Source: Plantibacter sp. ME-Dv--P-122b (GTDB lineage: Bacteria > Actinomycetota > Actinomycetes > Actinomycetales > Microbacteriaceae). Taken from it: 64,000 bases of DNA. Under the pieces are notes generated by a model. That model saw only the letters and a program-made list of their open reading frames with translations. It ran no database searches and was not told the DNA's origin. Shown here piece after piece: positions 16,300 through 24,910 of the stretch (position 1 is its first letter; every line of letters starts with the position of its first letter). Where the stretch lies: contig NZ_JARVSC010000004.1 in assembly GCF_030209375.1 (NCBI RefSeq), positions 124,001-188,000 of the forward strand. Direction: 5' to 3'. The translations under genes were made by a program, and so were the position numbers.

Positions 16300-17442
16300 C
16301 TCCTTCTTCTGGAAGGTCTCGTACATCGCCGGAGCTTCGGCGAGCGGCACCCGGTGGGTGGCGAGGTCGAGCACGCCGAGCGGATCGGTGCTGTCCTCGA
16401 CGAGGGGGAGCAGCGTCGGGATCCAGCGGGCGACGTTGCACTGACCCATCCGGAGCGAGACCTGCTTGTCGAACATCGACTTCATCGGCATGATGTCCGC
16501 TTCACCGGCGTAGACGCCGCTCAGGGACACGACGCCGCCACGGCGGACGAGCTCGAGCGCGGTGTGCAGGGCGGCGAGCCGGTCGATGCCGGCGTGCTCC
16601 ATGGCCGGTCGCGCGATCGCGTCGGGCAGCACACCGACGGCCGTCTGTGCTGCAGCAGCGATCGGTGAGCCGTGGGCCTCCATGCCGACGGCGTCGACGA
16701 CCCCGTCCGGGCCGCGTCCGCCGGTGGCGTCCCGGAGCTCAGCGACCACGTCGTCCGAGAGGTCGAGAGCACGGATGCCGTATCGCTCGGCGAGGGCACG
16801 GCGCTCCGGTACCGGGTCCACGGCGAAGACCTCGAGGCCGCGGTGCTTGGCGATGCGAGCCGCCAGCTGACCGACCGGGCCCAGGCCGAGCACGGTGATC
16901 GAGCCGCCGTCCGGCACTTCGGCGTACTCGACGCCCTGCCAGGCGGTCGGGAGGATGTCGCTCAGGTAGAGGTAGGACTCGTCGGGCAGGTCGCGACCGA
17001 CGACGATGCAGTTCGCGTCGGCGAGGCGGACCTGCAGGAACTCGGCCTGTCCGCCCGGCACCTGGCCGTAGAGCTTCGTGTAGCCGTACAGGGAGGCGCC
17101 GCTGCCGTGCTCCTTCACCTGGGTCGTCTCGCACTGCGACTGCAGCCCGTTGCGACACATGAAGCACTCGCCGCATGCGATGGTGAACGGGATGACGACC
17201 CGGTCGCCGACCGCGACGCGGGTGACCTCGGAGCCGACGGCTTCGACGACGCCCATCGTCTCGTGGCCGAGGACGTCGCCGCGGTCGAGGAACGGGCCGA
17301 ACAGTTCGTAGAGGTGGAGGTCGGAGCCGCAGATGGCTGCCGAGGTGACACGGATGATCGCATCGGTGGGGGCGGTGATCGCGGGGTCCGGGACGGTCTC
17401 GACCGACACCGACCGGCGACCCTGGTACGTGAGTGCGCGCAT
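16261..17442 (-). CDS. Zinc-dependent alcohol dehydrogenase (formaldehyde-dehydrogenase-like MDR)
   Basis: The 393-residue medium-chain dehydrogenase has the catalytic zinc ligands (ICGSDLH and LGHETMG), four structural-zinc cysteines (CGECFMCRNGLQSQC) and the NAD loop GLGPVGQLAAR. Length and the long insert with DAVGMEAHG place it with glutathione-independent formaldehyde dehydrogenase-like enzymes; the true substrate is unknown. It is convergent with the G6PDH-like gene. Its 3' end is partly duplicated downstream. Confidence 0.9.
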   Translation of the reverse strand: MRALTYQGRRSVSVETVPDPAITAPTDAIIRVTSAAICGSDLHLYELFGPFLDRGDVLGHETMGVVEAVGSEVTRVAVGDRVVIPFTIACGECFMCRNGLQSQCETTQVKEHGSGASLYGYTKLYGQVPGGQAEFLQVRLADANCIVVGRDLPDESYLYLSDILPTAWQGVEYAEVPDGGSITVLGLGPVGQLAARIAKHRGLEVFAVDPVPERRALAERYGIRALDLSDDVVAELRDATGGRGPDGVVDAVGMEAHGSPIAAAAQTAVGVLPDAIARPAMEHAGIDRLAALHTALELVRRGGVVSLSGVYAGEADIMPMKSMFDKQVSLRMGQCNVARWIPTLLPLVEDSTDPLGVLDLATHRVPLAEAPAMYETFQKKEDGCIKVVLKPSA

Positions 17443-17532
17443 GGATGCTCCTTCGTCGTTGTCCGTCCACCCTGCGCCTCCCGGGCGTCGGTCGACTGGG
17501 GGTGGACGTCTCGTCGGAGGGCTGATACGAGC

Positions 17533-18456
17533 TCAGCGTGTCGCGTCGGCGGCCACGCGCTGGAGGCTGGCGAGCACCGACCGGACAGCGGACCGCGCCA
17601 TCGCCTCCGGTCTCGCCAGGACGTCGACGTGCCGGACGAGGACCGCGCCGGCGACCGGCCGGAGGACCATGCCGTCGACGGCCAACGGTGCCGCCGTGGT
17701 GCGCGGCATGACCGCGATCGCAGCCCCCGTGCGGACGACCTGGGCGGCGACCGAGAACTCGTTGATGCGGTGGTCGATCCGCGGCGCCCGGCCGCTCAGC
17801 GCGCCGAGATGGTGGAGGACGCCCGCCAACGGGAACCCCTCGTGCGTGGATATCCAGCGTTCGTCCCGCAGGTCCTCCGGTCGCACCTCCGACCGTGCGG
17901 CCAGCGGGTGCGTCTCATGCATCGCGATGTCGAGGGGTTCGACGAGCAGCGGGGTCACGACGAGGCGGTCGAGCGGCCACGCCGGCTCGTGCGGGAGGCG
18001 GTGGGCGATGACGAGGTCGTAGTCCGCCGTGAGGCCGGCGAACCGGTCCTGCGCGACGTCGGCATCGGCGAGCAGCATCTGCGGAACCGGACGGGTCGCA
18101 TCGGCGTCAGGCATGGGATCGGCGTCGAGCAGCGGTCCGAAGAACGCCAGCCCCGCGCTGTGGAATGCGGAGACGCTCACGGGGCGCTGCTCGTGCCGGA
18201 GGAAGGAGCCCACGGCGTCCCTGGCCTCGGCGAGTGCCTCCTCCACGCGCGCGGCGGCGACCGCGAGGGCTTCGCCGGCCTCCGTGAGGACGAGCCGACG
18301 TCCATGCTTCTCGGTGAGCGGCACCGGCGTGGTGGCCTGCAATGCGGCGAGCTGCTGCGACACGGCTGAGGCGCTGACGTGCATGGCCGCGGCGACCGCG
18401 GCGACGCTGCCACGGTCGCCGAGTTCGCGGAGGAGGCGGAGGCGCACGGGATCCAT
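17533..18456 (-). CDS. LysR family transcriptional regulator
   Basis: The 307-residue protein has the N-terminal winged helix (RLLRELGDRGSVAAVAAAMHVSASAVSQQLAALQ) and a LysR effector domain. The frame runs far upstream through the divergent gene. I start at the ATG 18456 because GAAGGAAG lies seven bases before it; an ATG at 18471 is the alternative. It is divergent from an EamA exporter, its probable target. Confidence 0.88.
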   Translation of the reverse strand: MDPVRLRLLRELGDRGSVAAVAAAMHVSASAVSQQLAALQATTPVPLTEKHGRRLVLTEAGEALAVAAARVEEALAEARDAVGSFLRHEQRPVSVSAFHSAGLAFFGPLLDADPMPDADATRPVPQMLLADADVAQDRFAGLTADYDLVIAHRLPHEPAWPLDRLVVTPLLVEPLDIAMHETHPLAARSEVRPEDLRDERWISTHEGFPLAGVLHHLGALSGRAPRIDHRINEFSVAAQVVRTGAAIAVMPRTTAAPLAVDGMVLRPVAGAVLVRHVDVLARPEAMARSAVRSVLASLQRVAADATR

Positions 18457-18528
18457 AAGTTCTTCCTTCATCGTCGATCCAGACACTGCCTGTTGTTCTG
18501 TCGTGTCCGTCTCCTGGAGAGTAGCGGC

Positions 18529-19467
18529 ATGGCCCGCCGCGCACCCTCCGAACTCATCGTCGACGTGCTGCTCGTCGGGGTCGCGGCGGTGTGGGGCGCC
18601 AGCTTCCTCGCGGCGAAGGACCTCGCCGCCGTCACCGGTGTGCCGGCCGCGGTCGCCCTGCGGTTCCTCGTGGCGGTGATCGCCATCGGGCTCATCTGCC
18701 TCGTGCGGCGGGAGCGGCTCCCGCGCGGACGGGGCCTGCTGATCGCGGCGGGTCTCGGCTGCTCGCAGGCCGCGATCATCGGCCTCGAGACGTGGGGCGT
18801 GCACCTGACCTCGGCGACGAACGCCGGGCTGCTGATCAGCCTCGCGCTCGTCATGACGCCGGTGCTCGACGGTGTCGCGTCGCGGTCCTGGCTCCCGAGG
18901 TCCTACTTCGTCGCCGCGGTCGCAGCCGTGGTCGGTGTCGCGCTGCTCGTGTCGGACGGCGGCTTCCGCGCACCCACCGCGGGCGACGCGCTCGTGATCG
19001 CCGCCGCGGTCGTCCGCGCGGTGCACGTGACGTCGAGCGCGCACCTGACCCGAGGTCGCACCGACAGCACGCTCGGCGTGGTCTTCGTCCAGATGCTCGT
19101 GTGCGCCGGGGCGTTCAGTCTCATCGCCGGTGACGGACTCGCCGCAGCCGTCACCCGACTCGACGTGCGCGGCTGGCTGGACGTGCTGTTCCTCGGTCTC
19201 CTGTGTTCCGTGTTCGCATTCGTCGTCCAGCTGTGGGCGGTGCGGCGGACCTCGGCCTCACGTGCGAGCATCCTCATGGGGACGGAACCCGTCTGGGCGC
19301 TCCTCGTCGGCGTGCTCATCGCGGGGGAGGTGATCGGCCCGCTGGGCGCGCTCGGAGCGGCGCTGATCATTGTGGCGAGCTATGTCGGCCAGGCGATCGA
19401 ACGCCGCCACCGGGCGAGGACGACCGGCACGGCACCCACGGTGCAGCAGGAGCCGGCGCCTGTCTGA
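18529..19467 (+). CDS. EamA/DMT family exporter
   Basis: The 312-residue protein has ten predicted helices in two EamA halves (first LLVGVAAVWGASFLAAKDLA, second beginning GDALVIAAAVVRAVHV). These drug/metabolite transporters usually export amino acids or small metabolites. Divergent placement from the LysR gene, with 72 bases between starts, suggests inducible expression. Cargo unknown. Confidence 0.88.
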   Translation: MARRAPSELIVDVLLVGVAAVWGASFLAAKDLAAVTGVPAAVALRFLVAVIAIGLICLVRRERLPRGRGLLIAAGLGCSQAAIIGLETWGVHLTSATNAGLLISLALVMTPVLDGVASRSWLPRSYFVAAVAAVVGVALLVSDGGFRAPTAGDALVIAAAVVRAVHVTSSAHLTRGRTDSTLGVVFVQMLVCAGAFSLIAGDGLAAAVTRLDVRGWLDVLFLGLLCSVFAFVVQLWAVRRTSASRASILMGTEPVWALLVGVLIAGEVIGPLGALGAALIIVASYVGQAIERRHRARTTGTAPTVQQEPAPV

Positions 19468-19473
19468 CGGGGT

Positions 19474-19857
19474 CTACAGCGTGGTCACCGCGCTCGTGAG
19501 CGGCGTCCCCAGCGGCGCTGCGTCCTCGATCCGGCACACGCGGACGTCGATCCCGTGGATCGGCGTCCCCGCCATCGACGTCGCGAGTACCCCGCGGATC
19601 GCATCACCGACGAGACGCAGGGTCGTCGGCACAGGAGTCCCGTCGGTCACGCCGATGGTCACGCCGATCGTCAGCGCGCCGTCGACTCCACGACCGACGG
19701 CCACCTTCGTCGGCGCCTCGTCGGTACGACCGACGGCGTCGGCGACCGTCCTCAAGACGGCACGGATCGGCGACCCGGACGCGTAGACCGTCGTCACCCC
19801 CGGTGTCGCGGCGAGGACGGCGTTGAGCTGCTGCGAGAGTGCGGCTTCGGTGTCCAT
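19474..19857 (-). CDS. Small Asp23/Gls24-like protein
   Basis: The 127-residue product alternates beta strands and helices (VAVGRGVDGALTIGVTIGV, then LRLVGDAIRGVLATS, then IHGIDVRVCRIED) as in a degenerate Asp23 fold. Its ATG shares one base with the stop of the preceding Asp23 gene, so it is translationally coupled. It is probably a second subunit of the same envelope-stress assembly; direct family evidence is weak. Confidence 0.65.
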   Translation of the reverse strand: MDTEAALSQQLNAVLAATPGVTTVYASGSPIRAVLRTVADAVGRTDEAPTKVAVGRGVDGALTIGVTIGVTDGTPVPTTLRLVGDAIRGVLATSMAGTPIHGIDVRVCRIEDAAPLGTPLTSAVTTL

Positions 19858-20474
19858 CAGGAGTCCTCCGGCCCGGCGACGCGCTGCGTGTGGATGTCGA
19901 TGATCGTGACGTCGACGGCGACCACGTTGAGCTCGGTGTGCGTGGCCAGTTCCGCCACCACGCGATCCCGGATGAGCTGCGACAGCCGCTCGAGGTTGTT
20001 GCCGAATGCGGCCGAGGCGGTGATCGCCACCGTGATGGGTGCGTCCAGGGTCGTCACATCGCCGTCGAGGCGGACCCGACCGACGATGACCCCGCTGACA
20101 CTGTCGCCCACTCCGCGGATCAGGGTGCGGACCGAGCCTTCCGTGATGCGCAGGTGCACCTCGGGGTCCGGGTGCCTGAGCGGGATGTCCCGACCGGCGT
20201 GCGCCTCGAGCGAGATGTTCTGGAGCACCGCGTGCATCCAGGAGCGGTCCTGCTCGGAGTGCGTCGCCGCCTCCGACTTGAGCAGCGCCCAGGTCTGGGT
20301 GCGCAGACGGAGGAGGGCGTCGAGGGCGAGTTGGCAGCCGGGGGAGGCTTCGATGTGTGGGTCGAGGGGCTCGCGGCCGCTGTCGAGGTAGTCGGAAAGC
20401 TCGTCGATGGTGTGCCCGTCGAGGTCGGCGCCGGCCAGGCCGTCGAGCATGGACTCGTGGTCGTCGTCGTTCAT
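19857..20474 (-). CDS. Asp23/Gls24 family envelope stress protein with anti-sigma-like N-terminus
   Basis: The 205-residue product has two parts. Residues 1-60 contain GHTIDELSDYLDSGREPLDPHI followed by SPGCQLAL, resembling a reduced anti-sigma helix. Residues 95-195 form an Asp23 domain (VSGVIVGRVRLDGD, APITVAITASAAFGNNLERL). The start ATG overlaps the sigma factor stop as ATGA. In actinobacteria this fusion typically accompanies an ECF sigma factor. It may both sense envelope stress and restrain the sigma factor; the second role is inference. Confidence 0.83.
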   Translation of the reverse strand: MNDDDHESMLDGLAGADLDGHTIDELSDYLDSGREPLDPHIEASPGCQLALDALLRLRTQTWALLKSEAATHSEQDRSWMHAVLQNISLEAHAGRDIPLRHPDPEVHLRITEGSVRTLIRGVGDSVSGVIVGRVRLDGDVTTLDAPITVAITASAAFGNNLERLSQLIRDRVVAELATHTELNVVAVDVTIIDIHTQRVAGPEDS

Positions 20475-21022
20475 CGCCACACCTCCATCTCCCGCAGCAC
20501 GGTCTGTCTGGCCCGCGCGAGCTGCCCACGCACCGTCGACGCTGGTACGCCGAGCGACTCCGCGATCTCGACGTACGACAGCCCGCCCGTCTCCTTGAGC
20601 ATCCAGCACTCGCGTTGCATGGCGGGCAGGCGGTCGAGGACTGATGCGAGGGCGCTCATCTGCATGCGCACCTCGACGACCCGTTCCGGGGACTGATGGG
20701 ACGGGGCGGGGGCATTCCAATCCTCGATCTCGATGTGTTCGCGGCGGCGTCTGATGCGGTCGATCGCCCGGTTCGAGACCATGCGCATCAGCCAGGACTT
20801 CACCGCGTTCGGGTCGTTCAGCCGGTCCAGCTGGCCCCACGCCTGGATGAGGACGTCCTGCACGACGTCTTCCGCTTCCGACTGATTGCCCAGCACGCGG
20901 ACGGCGTAGGCGCGCATGAGGGAACCGTGCCGGAAGACGAGGACCTCGAAGGCGGTGGCGTCTCCGTCGGCCGCGCGCTCGGCGAGGATGCCGTCCGGAA
21001 GGACGTCGAGCGAGCGCTTCAC
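20471..21022 (-). CDS. ECF RNA polymerase sigma factor of the Asp23 operon
   Basis: The 183-residue protein has region 2 (FRHGSLMRAYAVRVLGNQSEAEDVVQDVLIQAWGQL, written in parts: the key residues are AEDVVQDVL and SWLMRMVSNRAIDRIRRRR). Region 4 is CWMLKETGGLSYVEIAESL with VPASTVRGQLARAR. The GTG at 21022 is taken as start since the open frame upstream lies inside the previous gene. It follows that gene by seven bases, so translation is probably coupled. It is likely to activate its own operon. Confidence 0.87.
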   Translation of the reverse strand: MKRSLDVLPDGILAERAADGDATAFEVLVFRHGSLMRAYAVRVLGNQSEAEDVVQDVLIQAWGQLDRLNDPNAVKSWLMRMVSNRAIDRIRRRREHIEIEDWNAPAPSHQSPERVVEVRMQMSALASVLDRLPAMQRECWMLKETGGLSYVEIAESLGVPASTVRGQLARARQTVLREMEVWR

Positions 21023-21029
21023 GGAGTGG

Positions 21030-21332
21030 CTAGAGGACGGCGAACGCGGTGAACGCGACAGCGGTCGCGGACACGATCGCGGACGCGGCGACCGCGGCGA
21101 CATACGGAAACTGGGGCGTCTTCGCCGGGCCGTTCTCCACCGCCTCCTTGGCGCGGAGCAAGGAGACGAAGACCCCGAGGTCCTTGCCGGTGCTCGAGGC
21201 TGCGACGAAGCGGCCGTCCCGGAACTCGACCATGCCGGCGTACTCGCCGTCGACCGAGGCGACCCAGAGGGTCGCATCCGGCTCAGCCCAGGCGACCGCG
21301 GTCCCCGTGCCTCGCTCCAACACCGTGCTCAT
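21030..21332 (-). CDS. Single-helix membrane protein heading the stress operon
   Basis: The 100-residue product has a soluble N-terminal half with a small beta sheet (ATLWVASVDGEYAGMVEFRDGRFVAAS) and one C-terminal helix (FPYVAAVAASAIVSATAVAF). AAGGAG lies six bases before the ATG. As first gene of the sigma/Asp23 operon it may anchor the Asp23 proteins at the membrane, as AmaP does in other bacteria, but it shows no AmaP homology I can see. Confidence 0.7.
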   Translation of the reverse strand: MSTVLERGTGTAVAWAEPDATLWVASVDGEYAGMVEFRDGRFVAASSTGKDLGVFVSLLRAKEAVENGPAKTPQFPYVAAVAASAIVSATAVAFTAFAVL

Positions 21333-21365
21333 GATTGCTCCTTGCTCAACGTTCGTGTTGTTAGA

Positions 21366-21444
21366 GAATCTAGTTATTCATGCGTCTGCATGTACCCCAC
21401 TTGACATCGGGATCCGGACTCCGCTAGACAATCTCGTTACGAGA
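21366..21444. promoter_or_regulatory. Divergent control region of the stress operon and MarR gene
   Basis: TTGACA at 21401-21406 with TAGACA at 21425-21430 (18-base spacer) is a promoter for the MarR gene. TCTCGTTACGAGA (21432-21444) is a perfect 6-1-6 palindrome at the expected start site. A second element, GAAT-N6-ATTC (21366-21379), lies on the stress-operon side over a TAGATT -10. Both could be MarR operators. Confidence 0.45.
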
Positions 21445-21463
21445 CCCACTACTGTTGGACTTC

Positions 21464-21985
21464 ATGACCGCCCAAGCCGTTGACGCGCAGCACTACTGGT
21501 ACGAACAGGACGAGCACGAGCGTGGCCGACGCATGCTCGAGGCCATGCGTCTGTACCGTGCCGCCGAGGCTGCCATGCGTCGTCGGACGCGCGACGAGAT
21601 GCACATGGGCGAGAACGACCTCCTCGCGCTGCGCTTCATGCTGCGCGCCAAGCAGGAGCACCGCCTGGTCAGCCCGACGGACCTCGGTGCCTACCTCGGC
21701 ATCAAGACCTCATCGGTCACGGTCATGCTCGACCGCTTGGAGGCGGCGGGCCACGTCGTCCGTCAGCCCAGCGAGACCGACCGTCGCCGTGTCACCGTCT
21801 CGACCACCGACTTCGCCGACGCCGAGGTCCGCAAGACGCTCAGTCACATGCACCACCGCATGATGGAGGCGACCACCGGGATCGAACCGGAGATCGCGGC
21901 AGGCATCGTCGACTTCCTCGACCGCATGCGCGAGGCCGTCGACTCGATCGACCGCACCGAGCCCGAGGGGCAGCCGCGGCACTGA
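21464..21985 (+). CDS. MarR family transcriptional regulator
   Basis: The 173-residue protein has the MarR winged helix (VSPTDLGAYLGIKTSSVTVMLDRLEAAGHVVRQ, key wing ETDRRRVTVS) between dimerisation helices. I take the ATG at 21464; a TTG nine bases earlier is an alternative. No clear ribosome site precedes it, so the mRNA may be leaderless or nearly so. It is divergent from the Asp23 stress operon. Confidence 0.86.
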   Translation: MTAQAVDAQHYWYEQDEHERGRRMLEAMRLYRAAEAAMRRRTRDEMHMGENDLLALRFMLRAKQEHRLVSPTDLGAYLGIKTSSVTVMLDRLEAAGHVVRQPSETDRRRVTVSTTDFADAEVRKTLSHMHHRMMEATTGIEPEIAAGIVDFLDRMREAVDSIDRTEPEGQPRH

Positions 21986-22056
21986 GCCGCGGCACTCAGC
22001 CGTCGATGCGCCGGGAGGCCACTCGGTCTTCCCCACCTGGTCTCAGGGGAAACAGC

Positions 22057-22094
22057 GAGGCGGGCCGCACGGTCTGATCCGTGTGACCCGCCTC
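22057..22094. terminator. Hairpin after the MarR gene
   Basis: GAGGCGGG pairs with CCCGCCTC and, inside a two-base bulge on each side, GCACGG pairs with CCGTGT around TCTGAT. It lies 72 bases after the MarR stop. The rest of the 284-base gap (21986-22269) holds nothing else I can recognise. Confidence 0.65.
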
Positions 22095-22269
22095 CGAATG
22101 TCTTCGACGATTTCGACCGCGCGCTGCGGGCCCTCCAGGCACCGCTCGAGCCGACTCTCAGAAGTCCCCGACCTTCGATGATCCGATGGTAATCGAGCAC
22201 GTGTCGGACGGCCGATGCTTGAACGGTCGGACCGCTTGTGCTACTCGGGATCGTGCCGGTGGCCGCGCC

Positions 22270-22587
22270 TCAGTCGTCGGCGGACGGCTCCGGGTGGTCG
22301 GTCTCCGGCATCAGCTCGAGCCCCGCCGGCGTGTAGGTGCGGTCGAGCATGGCCTGTAACCAGGCGCGGTTGAGTGCGACCGGGCGGGAGCCGGTGAACC
22401 GGAAGACGATGGGGACGCCGGTCTCGATCCAGATCGCGTAGCGCCCCGAGCCGTGTGCGGGGTCGATCGTCCACGAGAGGAGGAACGCCTCACCCTTGCG
22501 GAGCTTCGAGACGACGACCATCTGCACATGGGCGAGGGTCCGGTCCTCGAGTTCGAGTGCTTCGTTCCCGTACCGCAGCGTTCCCAT
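22270..22587 (-). CDS. DUF7882-type small protein
   Basis: The 105-residue product starts MGTLRYGNEALELEDRTLAHVQ and continues with KLRKGEAFLLSWTID. This matches small actinobacterial proteins now grouped as DUF7882, formerly often mislabelled as ATP-dependent DNA ligase. It shows no ligase motif. A GGGGGC-rich ribosome site precedes the ATG at 22587. Function unknown; Microbacteriaceae carry several copies. Confidence 0.78.
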   Translation of the reverse strand: MGTLRYGNEALELEDRTLAHVQMVVVSKLRKGEAFLLSWTIDPAHGSGRYAIWIETGVPIVFRFTGSRPVALNRAWLQAMLDRTYTPAGLELMPETDHPEPSADD

Positions 22588-22688
22588 GTTCCCCAGCCCC
22601 CTGTCGTCGTCTGTGCGGTCGATCACCGCGCCGACAATTCTGGCAGTTCCTGTTCACGAGCTGCGAACCGGAGGGGTGGGAGCACCGG

Positions 22689-23003
22689 TCAGTCGGCGTC
22701 GAGGACGGCGTCGAGGAGGCCGGGGAATCGGGCGTCGAGGTCGTCACGCCGCAGGGTGAGCGTGCGGTGGCGACCGTTCGGCTCGTTCCGGATGACGCCG
22801 GCCTCGCGAAGGACCTTCATGAGATGGGACTTCGTCGACTTCGGGATCGTGGGGTCGAGGGCGGTGCAGTTGGCGGCGTCCATCGGGCCGTCCCGGAGTT
22901 GCCGCACCATCTCGAGTCGGTCGGGATCGCTGAGCGCGAAGAGCACTGCCGGCAGCTCGATCGCCTCGCGGTCGGGGTGCGTGAGATCGGCTGGTGCAGG
23001 CAT
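22689..23003 (-). CDS. ArsR-like winged-helix regulator
   Basis: The 104-residue protein has an ArsR/HxlR-like winged helix: LFALSDPDRLEMVRQLRDG, recognition segment IPKSTKSHLMKVLREAGVI and wing NEPNGRHRTLTL. It has no obvious metal-binding cysteine pair. It is divergent from an MFS exporter, its likely target. The ATG at 23003 is favoured over upstream in-frame codons that lie in the operator region. Confidence 0.85.
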   Translation of the reverse strand: MPAPADLTHPDREAIELPAVLFALSDPDRLEMVRQLRDGPMDAANCTALDPTIPKSTKSHLMKVLREAGVIRNEPNGRHRTLTLRRDDLDARFPGLLDAVLDAD

Positions 23004-23004
23004 G

Positions 23005-23059
23005 GTTCGATAATAGTTGAACAATCGGCGGAAACCGCGTATCGTCCAACCGTTCGATA
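23005..23059. promoter_or_regulatory. Operator region between ArsR-like and MFS genes
   Basis: GTTCGATAATAGTTGAAC (23005-23022) is an imperfect palindrome of the ArsR type, and GTTCGATA recurs at 23052-23059. The region is AT-rich relative to its surroundings and lies within 85 bases of both starts. Confidence 0.45.
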
Positions 23060-23086
23060 TTTTTGGAACCGAAGGATGCCCGCCCC

Positions 23087-24322
23087 GTGCAGACGACGAC
23101 CCCGTCACCCCAGACCCGACCCGTGCCCACCGCGGCTGCTGGCGCGCCCGTGCTGCCGCGCCGTCGCTTCGGCTTCGTCCTCGCGGGGCTCGGCAGCACG
23201 CTCATGCTCGCGGGCGCCAGCGCTCCGTCACCGTTCTACCCGGAGCTCCAGGAACGGCTCGGCATCGGCCCGATCGGCGTCACCATCGCCTTCTCGGCCT
23301 ACGCGCTCGCCCTGCTCGTCGCGCTCCTCACGATCGGCTCGGTCTCGGACCACCTCGGACGCCGCCCGGTCATCACCGCCGGGTTCGTCGTGCTCGCCGC
23401 GAGCATGCTGCTCCTCTGGCACGTCGACTCCGGTGCACTGCTGTACCTCGCGCGCGTGCTCCAAGGGCTCGCCAGTGGGGCGCTGCTCTCGACCCTGTCG
23501 GCGACGATCATCGATCTGGCCCCGCCCGAGCGGCCACGAGCGGCGACCCTGCTGAACGCCATCGCACCGATGATCGGTCTCGCCGCCGGCACGATCCTCG
23601 CGGGCGTCCTGCTGCAGACGGTCGCCGATCCGTCGAGCTGGACGTTCCTGCCGCTGGCGGTCGCCTATCTCCTCATCGCGGCGTCCATCTGGATCGTGCC
23701 GGAGACCTCCGCCCGCGCTCCCGGATGGGCCCGTGCCATCCGGCCCCGCGCAGCCGTCCCCGTCGATGCCCGACGGTTGTTCGTCGTGAGCATCCCGATC
23801 GTCCTCGGCGGGTGGGCGACCGGCGGGCTCTTCCTCTCCCTCGGGCCGAGCATCATGCACACGGAACTCGGCGTCGACGGCCAGCTCGGGGGTGCGCTGC
23901 TCATCGGGCTGCTGCCGGCCGCTGGGGCGGTCGCGGCCGCGGCGCTCCACCGTCGCCGACCCCTCGTCGCGGCCGTCTACGGGGCGTCCGCACTGTCCGC
24001 CGGGACCGTCCTCCTGCTCGTCGCGCTGATCCTCGGGTCGCTCCCGATCGCGGTGGTGGCCGTCGTGATCGCGGGCACCGGCTTCGGCACGGCGTTCATG
24101 GGCACGATCGCCTCGCTCGTCCCGCTCGCGCCGGCCGACGAGCGCGCTGAGCTGTTCGCCGCACTGTACATCGTCGCCTACCTGTCCTTCGGGATCCCGG
24201 CCGTCATCGCGGGTCTCCTCGCCTCGGCCATCGGGCTCCACGCCACGGTGCTCGGTTACGGCACGGTCGTCGCGATCGCCGCGGGCACGGCCGCCGTGGT
24301 GCGTGCCCGGTCAGCGCGCTGA
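23087..24322 (+). CDS. MFS transporter (drug efflux type)
   Basis: The 411-residue protein has twelve predicted helices and the MFS motif GSVSDHLGRRPV between helices 2 and 3. I chose the GTG at 23087 because GAAGGA lies ten bases upstream; the TTG at 23063 has no ribosome site. Control by the divergent ArsR-like regulator suggests an inducible exporter. Substrate unknown. Confidence 0.87.
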   Translation: MQTTTPSPQTRPVPTAAAGAPVLPRRRFGFVLAGLGSTLMLAGASAPSPFYPELQERLGIGPIGVTIAFSAYALALLVALLTIGSVSDHLGRRPVITAGFVVLAASMLLLWHVDSGALLYLARVLQGLASGALLSTLSATIIDLAPPERPRAATLLNAIAPMIGLAAGTILAGVLLQTVADPSSWTFLPLAVAYLLIAASIWIVPETSARAPGWARAIRPRAAVPVDARRLFVVSIPIVLGGWATGGLFLSLGPSIMHTELGVDGQLGGALLIGLLPAAGAVAAAALHRRRPLVAAVYGASALSAGTVLLLVALILGSLPIAVVAVVIAGTGFGTAFMGTIASLVPLAPADERAELFAALYIVAYLSFGIPAVIAGLLASAIGLHATVLGYGTVVAIAAGTAAVVRARSAR

Positions 24323-24327
24323 CGGCT

Positions 24328-24819
24328 TCAGTGCACTGACAGCCCTTCGGCGAGGCGATCGAGGAGGGTCGACGCGCGGTAGGGGATGACCTCGATGAGT
24401 GAGACCTTCGTGTTCGTCCGGACCACGCCCGGCGCCGCGAGCAGCACTCCGGCGATGCGGTGCAGGTCCTCCGTGTCGTGCGCGACGACCTTCGCGAAGA
24501 GGTCGGCGTCTCCGGTGGTCGCGTGCACTTCGACGATCTCCGGGATCGACTCGAGGGCCGCGTAGGCCTCGGTCGCGAGGTCCTGCCGGATGGAGATCTC
24601 GATGAACGCGGTGAGGGGGTAGCCCAGCGCCGACAGTCGCACCCGGCGACTCGGAGCGCCGAGTGCGCCGCTCGTCTCGAGTCGGCGCAGGCGGGCGTGG
24701 ACGGTGTTCCTCGCGACGCCGAGGGTGCGTGCCAGGGCGAGGGCCGTCATGGACGGGTCGTCATCGAGCGCGGTCAGGATGCGCGCGTCGAGGTGGTCGA
24801 TGGTCGCGGGATGAGGCAT
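24328..24819 (-). CDS. Lrp/AsnC family transcriptional regulator
   Basis: The 163-residue protein has the N-terminal helix-turn-helix (LDARILTALDDDPSMTALALARTLGVARNTVHARLRRL, seen as a continuous HTH at residues 8-45) and the C-terminal RAM ligand domain (VEVHATTGDADLFAKVVAHDTEDL). It is convergent with the MFS gene and divergent from the YitT-like gene, its most likely target. Confidence 0.9.
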   Translation of the reverse strand: MPHPATIDHLDARILTALDDDPSMTALALARTLGVARNTVHARLRRLETSGALGAPSRRVRLSALGYPLTAFIEISIRQDLATEAYAALESIPEIVEVHATTGDADLFAKVVAHDTEDLHRIAGVLLAAPGVVRTNTKVSLIEVIPYRASTLLDRLAEGLSVH

Positions 24820-24910
24820 GTTGCTCACTCTCAGGCTGGGAATCGAGCACGATGACCACTGCACTCTACTCGTGTTGCGCAAGACGATGAGCTGACGCAT
24901 CGTTGGCGGA

